DNA from: an uncultured Erysipelotrichaceae bacterium
Lineage (GTDB): Bacteria; Bacillota_I; Bacilli_A; Erysipelotrichales; Coprobacillaceae
Reading direction: 5' to 3'
Length of the DNA stretch: 5,078 bases
Assembly (NCBI GenBank): GCA_947573745.1
Contig: CANPGX010000095.1
Span: forward strand, 1 to 5,078
The translations under genes and the position numbers were made by a program. The notes below the pieces were generated by a model that was not told the origin of the DNA, did no database searches, and was given only the letters and a program-made list of their open reading frames with translations. Positions 1 to 5,078 of this stretch are shown here, one piece after another (position 1 is the first letter of the stretch; every line of letters begins with the position of its first letter).

Positions 1-1542
1 TAAAGCTTCTGGAAGTTGTATTTCCCATAAAATGTCTTGTTGGTGATAAGCAATAATTTTCTTGGTTTGACTTCCTTGATCATAAGCCAAGATCATTTGG
101 TCATCATCATGATAAAGACAACGTGGTACTAAAAAGGAGGTCAATGCACTGACATTTTTCCAATCAAGATCTGCTTTCAAAACATAATGATCTTTTCTCG
201 ATAACAAATATCCATCCTCTCTTTGATCAAGGTAAAAAGAAACATCTTCTTTATCTTGACTTAAAAGAGGAATTTCTTTAGCTTCTAATAAACTACCATC
301 TTCTAAATCATAGCGTGATAAAAGAACACCCCTATCACTTAATCGACTCAATACTTGAACACTTAAATGTTCTTGATCAGTATCTACTAAAATTTCTGAA
401 CTTTTTAAATCATAATTTTCCACAGTAATCCTTTGAATGACCTGTTGTTTTTCTATATCATAAACAAGAAGTTTAGGAGCATGATAACGTTCTGGTATTT
501 TGAACATATCTGATTGTGTCTGTTGTTGCCATTGATCACTGCCAAAAAAAGCATAGATCAATAGACGATGATCATCTAATTTCAACAAACGAATACCATC
601 AAAATAAGGATTCCAAAGCCCTGTTGGAAAGGATGATAAAGTATAATTTTCATTATAACCAATATTATTGGCACTTAAGGTATCTTCTAAAGATTTTTCC
701 TGATAGAGTTCTAAATCATATTGATAGATGACTTGCCCTTTCATTTTATCTATTATATAAAGAAAACCATCCTCGCCACTGACATAAAGATGTTCTTCAT
801 CGACAACGACATCCCATGTATTCAGTGCTGTTGGACAACGGATATCATCATATGGTCGTGCTACCCTAATAGGATCTAAAAGTGTTGTATCATACAGTTT
901 TTTTCCATTAGTTCCATCAAAGACAACGATAGCGCCCCTTTGACATGTATAAACATAATCTTCTTGACCATCTTGATTCATGTCCCCTATGGAAACGATA
1001 CGCCATATATTATCTTGATCTTGGATCTGATAAACTTCATTTAAGGCTGTATCTAAACAAAGAATCTGATGATCTACGATCACAAAAAACTGATTTTCAT
1101 GAGCTTTGTTTAAAGACAAGATCTTATTATTGATATCTACATCACCTAAAACTTCACTATAGCGTTCAAAAGTGATAGCTCTACTCGTGATTTGTTCTTT
1201 TTTACCTACTGATAAAATCGCTAAGTTATCAAAATGATCTTGACTATCCATAAAAACAACCATATCTCTGACACCATCTTGATCGACATCTTCAATCACA
1301 AGATAATGAAGCACTTTTGACGATGTCTCTATGAAATGTTCTTGTTTATCTTGAACGATATAAATGCCATCATCACTACAAAAAACATCCCCTTCTAACG
1401 TATCCGAAAAAACTTCCCATCGGTTTTTAGCATGAATACGATCATCACTTCCTTCATGGTAAGTAGTTAAAGGTTGTGCTTGAACATGTGTTGTTGGTAT
1501 CAACAGCAATAAGGTTGTTAGCCATAATATCCATTTTCTCAT
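1..1542 (-). CDS. Exported FG-GAP/VCBS-like probable beta-propeller protein, C-terminal end outside window
   Basis: The minus-strand frame is open without a stop for 514 codons, from an ATG at 1542-1540 to the left edge, so the C-terminus is missing. The start is set by a GGAGG ribosome site (1549-1553) six bases upstream. The N-terminus is a classic signal peptide: MRKW, a hydrophobic core at about residues 4-16, and a likely cleavage after VQA (residue 22). The mature part contains acidic calcium-loop motifs, DVDQDGVRD (85-93) and DMNQDGQED (187-195), with a degenerate GDVDINN (133-139) between them. It then has VFDGTNGKKLYD (207-218), which resembles PQQ/BamB-type propeller strands. The roughly 50-residue spacing suggests blade repeats. 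No catalytic motif is recognised. I infer a secreted or surface-attached propeller that binds calcium. Its ligand is unknown, and any C-terminal anchor would lie outside the window. It is divergent from the degV-like gene and has its own promoter. Confidence 0.85.
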   Translation of the reverse strand, partial: MRKWILWLTTLLLLIPTTHVQAQPLTTYHEGSDDRIHAKNRWEVFSDTLEGDVFCSDDGIYIVQDKQEHFIETSSKVLHYLVIEDVDQDGVRDMVVFMDSQDHFDNLAILSVGKKEQITSRAITFERYSEVLGDVDINNKILSLNKAHENQFFVIVDHQILCLDTALNEVYQIQDQDNIWRIVSIGDMNQDGQEDYVYTCQRGAIVVFDGTNGKKLYDTTLLDPIRVARPYDDIRCPTALNTWDVVVDEEHLYVSGEDGFLYIIDKMKGQVIYQYDLELYQEKSLEDTLSANNIGYNENYTLSSFPTGLWNPYFDGIRLLKLDDHRLLIYAFFGSDQWQQQTQSDMFKIPERYHAPKLLVYDIEKQQVIQRITVENYDLKSSEILVDTDQEHLSVQVLSRLSDRGVLLSRYDLEDGSLLEAKEIPLLSQDKEDVSFYLDQREDGYLLSRKDHYVLKADLDWKNVSALTSFLVPRCLYHDDDQMILAYDQGSQTKKIIAYHQQDILWEIQLPEAL

Positions 1543-1553
1543 AAGTATCCTCC

Positions 1554-1621
1554 AAACTGTATTACTTCTACTCATACAGTATAACACACTCTAAACTGTA
1601 TGACAATACATAATACAGTTT
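1554..1621. promoter_or_regulatory. Four-site operator-like array (AAACTGTAT / ATACAGTWT)
   Basis: Four related 9-mers lie at 1554-1562 (AAACTGTAT), 1574-1582 (ATACAGTAT), 1593-1601 (AAACTGTAT) and 1613-1621 (ATACAGTTT). Their orientation alternates, and their centres are 20, 19 and 20 bp apart, about two helical turns. This makes two inverted-repeat pairs offset by 39 bp. The bases between arms are not conserved, which favours protein-binding sites over a recent duplication. On the minus-strand promoter the sites fall upstream of the -35, at the -35/spacer, on the -10, and in the leader just before the GGAGG. That arrangement suits a repressor. The regulator is not identified and is not encoded in the window. 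Confidence 0.6.
1578..1606 (-). promoter_or_regulatory. Sigma-A-type promoter of the exported propeller gene
   Basis: Read on the minus strand, TTGTCA (1606-1601) and TATACT (1583-1578) are separated by 17 bases, close to the sigma-A consensus with ideal spacing. Transcription would start near 1571, giving a leader of about 30 bases that contains the GGAGG site. The -10 and the edge of the -35 coincide with repeated 9-bp sites, so the promoter is probably controlled by a DNA-binding protein. It is predicted from sequence only. Confidence 0.7.
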
Positions 1622-1652
1622 TTTATAAATCTATTAAATATATATAAAATGA

Positions 1653-1680
1653 TTGAATATTTCCTGAATTCGTGTAAAAT
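1653..1680 (+). promoter_or_regulatory. Probable promoter of the degV-like gene
   Basis: TTGAAT (1653-1658) and TAAAAT (1675-1680) are separated by 16 bases. Immediately upstream, positions 1619-1650 are A/T except for one C, which could act as an UP-like element. Transcription would start around 1687, leaving a leader of about 24 bases that contains the AAGGAGG site at 1699-1705. Both hexamers deviate from consensus, and other choices in this AT-rich stretch are possible. Confidence 0.45.
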
Positions 1681-1710
1681 GAAGTTATTGTCATATGTAA
1701 GGAGGTTATC

Positions 1711-2586
1711 ATGATGCATCAAGTTGGCGTTGTTGTTGATAGTAACAGTGGTATAAGTCAAGCTATGGGGCAAGAATTAGGTATTTACGTACTTCCTATG
1801 CCTTTTACCATTAATAATCAAGAATATTTTGAAGATATCAATATCACTCATGATGAATTTTATGCCTTCCAAGAAAATGATGCTACGATCTTTACGAGCC
1901 AACCTGCTGTCGGTGACGTTGTCGCACTATGGGATCAAGCCTTAGAGCATTATGATGAAATCGTCTATATCCCTATGTCCAGTGGATTGAGTGGCTCATG
2001 CCAAACTGCCTTGATGTTAGCTAAAGAATATCATGGACGTGTAGAAGTCATCGATAGCCAACGTATCTCTGTTCTTCAGTATCAAGATGCCTTGAACGCT
2101 TTACAATTAAGTCGTGAAGGAAAAAGCGCTAAAGAAATCAAAGATATCCTAGAAAAACATAAATTTGAATCAAGTATTTATATTGCAGTGACAACACTTG
2201 AATATTTAAAAAAAGGGGGTCGTATCACACCAGCAGTCGCTACCTTAGGAGGGTTATTAAAGATTAAACCTATACTCAGTATTCAAGGAGAAAAATTAGA
2301 TAGTTTTGATAAGACAAGAACCATTACCAAAGCTGAAAAGATCATGATCCAAGCTTTAAAACATGATATTGAAACACGTATCGATCAAGATGGTCATGGA
2401 GAAAATGTCAATATTTATATGGCTTATACTAAAGATAAAGAAGGGATTGAAGCTTTTAAAGAAAAAGTACAAGAAGCATTCCCGAATCATACGATTCTTT
2501 GTCATGAATTGGCCTTAAGTATCGCATGTCATACAGGACCTGGTGCTTTAGGTTTAGGATGTGCTAAAAAATTATCTAGGAAATGA
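1711..2586 (+). CDS. DegV-family fatty-acid-binding protein (FakB-like)
   Basis: This is a complete 291-residue protein, a normal length for the DegV (EDD fold) family. Family landmarks appear in order: VVDSNSGI (8-15), TSQPAVGD (62-69, canonical TSQPSPGD), SSGLSGSCQTA (90-100, canonical SSGLSGTYQSA), VIDSQRIS (113-120), YLKKGGRI (165-172), LLKIKPILSI (182-191) followed by DKTRT (200-204), and HTGPGALGLG (274-283). In studied members the serine/threonine positions of the TSQP and SSGLSG segments hold the fatty-acid carboxylate. Such proteins (FakB) carry a fatty acid to the kinase FakA, which makes acyl-phosphate for phospholipid synthesis; no FakA gene is visible here. The first ATG is five bases after GGAGG (1701-1705), and the adjacent second ATG at 1714 is eight bases after it, so either may be used. 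The gene appears monocistronic, with its own promoter and terminator. The family assignment is firm; lipid specificity is not known. Confidence 0.95.
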   Translation: MMHQVGVVVDSNSGISQAMGQELGIYVLPMPFTINNQEYFEDINITHDEFYAFQENDATIFTSQPAVGDVVALWDQALEHYDEIVYIPMSSGLSGSCQTALMLAKEYHGRVEVIDSQRISVLQYQDALNALQLSREGKSAKEIKDILEKHKFESSIYIAVTTLEYLKKGGRITPAVATLGGLLKIKPILSIQGEKLDSFDKTRTITKAEKIMIQALKHDIETRIDQDGHGENVNIYMAYTKDKEGIEAFKEKVQEAFPNHTILCHELALSIACHTGPGALGLGCAKKLSRK

Positions 2587-2602
2587 CATCATTTCCTTTT
2601 TT
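2578..2602 (+). terminator. Intrinsic terminator of the degV-like gene
   Basis: AGGAAATGA (2578-2586) is perfectly complementary to TCATTTCCT (2589-2597), with CA between them. Sterically the loop would be four bases (ACAT) on an eight-pair stem. A run of six T residues follows at 2597-2602. The left arm contains the last two codons' bases and the UGA stop (2584-2586), so the hairpin begins inside the coding sequence. The stem is A/T-rich and of moderate strength. It separates the degV-like unit from the RNase J unit. Confidence 0.75.
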
Positions 2603-2628
2603 ATTGTTGGCTAAGGTCAACATAGATG

Positions 2629-2637
2629 TGTTATAAT
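2629..2637 (+). promoter_or_regulatory. Extended -10 promoter of the RNase J unit
   Basis: TGT followed by a perfect TATAAT (2632-2637) forms the extended -10 pattern TGnTATAAT. The best -35 candidate, TTGGCT (2607-2612), is 19 bases away and weak, which fits reliance on the extended -10. Transcription would start near 2644, giving a leader of about 46 bases. It lies just after the upstream terminator, so RNase J probably has independent expression. Confidence 0.65.
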
Positions 2638-2673
2638 AAGAACACAGAATATCAATCATATTTATCAATAAAG

Positions 2674-2681
2674 AAAGGGTG
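2674..2681 (+). promoter_or_regulatory. Ribosome binding site fixing a UUG start for RNase J
   Basis: AAAGGGTG lies eight bases before the TTG at 2690-2692. The first in-frame ATG encodes residue 53, which already lies inside the conserved LGGLNEVGKNMY segment, so an ATG start would destroy the fold. The site and the conserved core therefore jointly support a start upstream at TTG. Confidence 0.7.
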
Positions 2682-2689
2682 ACATAACG

Positions 2690-4450
2690 TTGCAATCCAA
2701 GCCTCATACAACCTATAATAAAAATCGTTCTAAACAGGCTCAATCAAATTCAAAAGTTTATCGTCATCGTCAACAAACAACACGAACCCATCATTTAGAT
2801 ACACGCGTTTTTGCTTTAGGAGGACTGAATGAAGTCGGCAAAAACATGTATTGTATTGAACACGAAAATGAATTAATTATCATTGATGCAGGGGTTAAAT
2901 TTGCTGAAGATGGCCTTCCAGGAATCGATTATGTGATTCCTGACTATACGTATTTAGTCCGTAATCAAAAGAAAATCAGAGGACTCTTCATTACTCATGG
3001 TCATGAAGATCATATTGGGGGAATTCCCTTTTTGCTACAAGTTGTCAGTGTGCCTTTTATTTACGCGACACCCCTTGCAGCTGCAATGATTCGAAGAAAA
3101 CTTGAAGAAAAAAGATTAACTAATCAAACAACTATTGTTGAAATTCAAAGTGATTCTTCTATTAAAACACGTTTCTTTAACGTCGGTTTCTTTAAAACAA
3201 ACCACTCTATTCCTGAATCTATCGGTATCGTCATCAATACTCCTAACGGTCGTGTTGTGACAACAGGTGATTTTAAATTTGATTTAACACCTGTAGGCGA
3301 TGCTGCCGATTTTCAGATCATGTCTTTTTTAGGGATTAGCGGAGTGACCTTGTTGATGAGTGATTCCACTAATGCTGAAGTTCCTAACTTCTCTATCAGT
3401 GAAAAGAAAGTAGCTATGGCTGTCATGGAAGAATTCAGAAAGACAGACGGACGTATCATTGTCGCTACTTTTGCCAGCAATGTGCATCGTGTTCAACAAA
3501 TCGTCGAAGCAGGTATTAAATTCAATCGTAAGGTCCTTGTTTTAGGACGCTCTATGGAAAATACGATCCAAACAGCAAGAAAATTAGGCTATATCAAATG
3601 TCCTGATCGCTTCTTTATTAAAGCTGATCAAGTCAATCATTTTCCAGATCATGAAATTTTAATTTTATGTACTGGCAGTCAAGGTGAAACATTGGCGGCA
3701 CTTTCTCGTATTGCCGCTGGCACACATAAATATGTTTCTATCAAACCTGGGGATACGGTGGTCTTTTCATCAAGCCCTATTCCAGGAAATGCCGCTAGCA
3801 TTAATATTGTTGTTAATAAATTGTATCGCCATGGTGCACGTGTTTTAACAAATTCTGCTTTCAACAATCTACATACTTCTGGTCATGCCGGACAAGAAGA
3901 ACAAAAATTGATGTTGTTGTTGACAAAACCAAAATACTTTTTTCCAGTTCATGGCGAGTATCGTATGTTAAAGATTCATGCAAAATCCGCCGAAGAAGTC
4001 GGTATTCCCGAAGATCATTCATTTGTCCTTTCTAATGGTGATGTCATTGCATTAAGAGATGGAGAAGCACATTTTTCTCATCGTATCCATGTGGATGATA
4101 TCTATGTTGATGGTAATGATATCTCTGGTTTATCAACCGCTGTTTTGCGCGATCGACAAATTTTATCAGAAGATGGTATGGTCTCTGTGCTTGTCAGTAT
4201 GGATTCTCACTCTGGTCAACTTTTATCTAGACCGATCATTATTTCTAGAGGTTTTATTTATATGAAAGATAACATTCCGATGATTCGAGAAGCCGAATAT
4301 CTTATTCAAGATGAATTGAGTCAATTGATCCAAACGAAAACAACGTTCTCTGAAATTAAAAATACGATCAGAGATAAACTCAGCAGTTATTTTTATCGTA
4401 AAACAAAACGTAATCCTATTATTATTCCCGTCATCATGAATAAGAAATAA
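2690..4450 (+). CDS. rnj: Ribonuclease J (metallo-beta-lactamase/beta-CASP RNase)
   Basis: This is a complete 586-residue protein, about 30 longer than typical RNase J (near 555). The enzyme is a cytoplasmic zinc-dependent endonuclease and 5'-3' exonuclease acting in mRNA decay and rRNA/RNA maturation. The core opens with FALGGLNEVGKNMY (41-54). Metal-site residues are present: THGHEDH (102-108, with H103, H105, D107 and H108), H172 and D194. Beta-CASP and RNA-binding landmarks follow: SDSTNAE (224-230), ATFASNVHR (259-267), LGRSMEN (285-291), TGSQGE (328-333), SSPIPGN (361-367), HTSGHAGQEE (395-404) and PVHGEYRML (419-427). The C-terminal domain ends in KTKRNPIIIPVIM (571-583). All catalytic residues are intact, so it should be active. 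Whether it corresponds to J1 or J2 cannot be settled here. Unusual points are the UUG start and a basic tail of about 39 residues before the core (nine K/R, four H, one acidic). A phosphoesterase gene follows after one base. Confidence 0.96.
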   Translation: MQSKPHTTYNKNRSKQAQSNSKVYRHRQQTTRTHHLDTRVFALGGLNEVGKNMYCIEHENELIIIDAGVKFAEDGLPGIDYVIPDYTYLVRNQKKIRGLFITHGHEDHIGGIPFLLQVVSVPFIYATPLAAAMIRRKLEEKRLTNQTTIVEIQSDSSIKTRFFNVGFFKTNHSIPESIGIVINTPNGRVVTTGDFKFDLTPVGDAADFQIMSFLGISGVTLLMSDSTNAEVPNFSISEKKVAMAVMEEFRKTDGRIIVATFASNVHRVQQIVEAGIKFNRKVLVLGRSMENTIQTARKLGYIKCPDRFFIKADQVNHFPDHEILILCTGSQGETLAALSRIAAGTHKYVSIKPGDTVVFSSSPIPGNAASINIVVNKLYRHGARVLTNSAFNNLHTSGHAGQEEQKLMLLLTKPKYFFPVHGEYRMLKIHAKSAEEVGIPEDHSFVLSNGDVIALRDGEAHFSHRIHVDDIYVDGNDISGLSTAVLRDRQILSEDGMVSVLVSMDSHSGQLLSRPIIISRGFIYMKDNIPMIREAEYLIQDELSQLIQTKTTFSEIKNTIRDKLSSYFYRKTKRNPIIIPVIMNKK

Positions 4451-4451
4451 G

Positions 4452-5078
4452 ATGAAAAGAAAATTAAAATGGATCTTGTTTTTGTTGATCTTCGTTGGAT
4501 TACTTTCATATTTTGCTTATTATTGTACACATACCACCTTAACAGATTACCAATTCACCCATAAATCTTATACTTCGAGTGCTATTCCTGAATCTTTTCA
4601 GGGATTTAAGATTGCTTTTTTAAGTGATATTGATTTAAAAGATGAAGAAGATATGGTACGTTTTAAAGAGATATGTGATCATTTGAATCAACAAAATCCT
4701 AACCTCATTATTTTAGGAGGAGATCTCTTTGATGGCCCCATTTTTTCAAAAGAAACTTTAACAGAAATACTTAAAGGTATTAAAACAACCCATGGTAAAT
4801 TTGCTGTTTTAGGAGAAAAAGATTTTTCTTCTCTTAATGAATGGATCAGTCTCGTTGAAGATGGTGGTTTTGAAGTTTTAAGAAATCAAAAACAACGATT
4901 ATATTGCCAAGGTGAATCTATTGAACTTTTTGGTTTAGAGTCTATGAGTACACTTTCTTCTTTAGATCAAAGTGAAGATGCCTTTAAACTGGTGATCGTT
5001 CATGAACCTGATTACTTTAAAGACATTTCTTCTTATCAACATGTCGTTCAACTATCTGGGCATTCTCATGGTGGTTAT
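4452..5078 (+). CDS. Membrane-anchored calcineurin-like metallophosphoesterase with altered metal motifs, 3' end outside window
   Basis: The frame stays open from ATG (4452-4454) to the right edge, giving 209 residues without a stop. MKRKLK followed by a hydrophobic helix (about 7-24) predicts an N-terminal membrane anchor with the domain outside the cell. The order of motifs matches the YkuE/YaeI-like metallophosphoesterases: KIAFLSDID (53-61), GGDLFDG (89-95), AVLGEKDF (118-125), VHEPDYF (183-189) and SGHSHGGY (202-209). GDxxD, the HEPD histidine (H184) and GHxH (H204, H206) are kept. The usual DxH is DID, and the usual GNH[D/E] is GEKD, losing the family's metal-binding Asn and catalytic His. 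It may be inactive, use a different metal set, or act on another substrate. The start is one base after the RNase J stop, with only weak purine-rich sequence as a ribosome site, so translation is probably coupled. Family assignment is strong; substrate unknown. Confidence 0.88.
   Translation, partial: MKRKLKWILFLLIFVGLLSYFAYYCTHTTLTDYQFTHKSYTSSAIPESFQGFKIAFLSDIDLKDEEDMVRFKEICDHLNQQNPNLIILGGDLFDGPIFSKETLTEILKGIKTTHGKFAVLGEKDFSSLNEWISLVEDGGFEVLRNQKQRLYCQGESIELFGLESMSTLSSLDQSEDAFKLVIVHEPDYFKDISSYQHVVQLSGHSHGGY

Noticed and set aside
516..1133. Short plus-strand open frames opposite the propeller gene
   Set aside because: They lie fully inside the 514-codon minus-strand frame with its signal peptide and DxDxDG loops, lack ribosome sites and have no recognisable protein features.
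60..1340. Frequent TTGATC/TCTTGATC words on the plus strand, suggestive of a dispersed repeat
   Set aside because: They are the reverse complement of the Asp-Gln codons GAT CAA, which are common in this D/Q-rich protein. Their spacing is irregular and always in frame.
1554..1621. LytTR/AgrA-type or CopY/BlaI-type operator identity for the repeated sites
   Set aside because: LytTR boxes are same-orientation repeats, whereas these alternate. CopY/BlaI sites are compact TACAnnTGTA palindromes, which are absent here. No regulator could be named.
1593..1626. Inverted repeat followed by a T-run on the plus strand, resembling an intrinsic terminator
   Set aside because: No plus-strand gene ends upstream, the nine-pair stem has only two G-C pairs with an 11-base loop, and the arms belong to a larger array of evenly spaced sites. 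A protein-binding operator explains it better.
1591..1773. 60-codon minus-strand frame overlapping the start of the degV-like gene
   Set aside because: It overlaps the degV-like start, promoter and operator region, has no ribosome binding site and resembles no protein family.
3679..4265. Short open frames inside the RNase J gene on both strands
   Set aside because: They are alternative frames of strongly conserved RNase J sequence and have no independent start signals.

Overview
The window is AT-rich bacterial DNA using the standard genetic code: UGA ends one gene and UGG encodes tryptophan. Strong GGAGG ribosome binding sites, sigma-A-like promoters, a DegV-family protein and an RNase J all point to a low-GC member of the Bacillota. 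The overall flavour would fit the Erysipelotrichia, but that placement is inference only. No phage, transposon, CRISPR or RNA-gene signal was seen. Most of the window is ordinary chromosomal gene content.

Layout. Positions 1-1542 (minus strand) hold an exported protein with FG-GAP/VCBS-like acidic loops, probably a beta-propeller. Its C-terminal end lies beyond the left edge. It is divided from the next gene by a divergent intergenic region (1543-1710). That region holds a good minus-strand promoter embedded in four evenly spaced 9-bp sites, then an A/T tract and a likely plus-strand promoter. Positions 1711-2586 (plus) encode a complete DegV/FakB-type fatty-acid-binding protein, closed by an intrinsic terminator whose stem includes its stop codon. 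An extended -10 promoter then starts a second plus-strand unit. This unit is a complete RNase J with a UUG start and a basic N-terminal tail (2690-4450), followed one base later by a membrane-anchored calcineurin-like metallophosphoesterase (4452 to the right edge, incomplete).

How the genes relate. The RNase J and phosphoesterase genes are probably co-transcribed and translationally coupled. The DegV gene appears to be its own transcription unit, and the exported propeller gene is divergently transcribed and probably regulated through the repeated sites. Nothing shows that the four proteins form one pathway. The points most worth a second look are the four-site operator array (1554-1621), the altered metal-binding motifs of the phosphoesterase, and the basic N-terminal tail of RNase J. 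No convincing new multi-gene system is visible.
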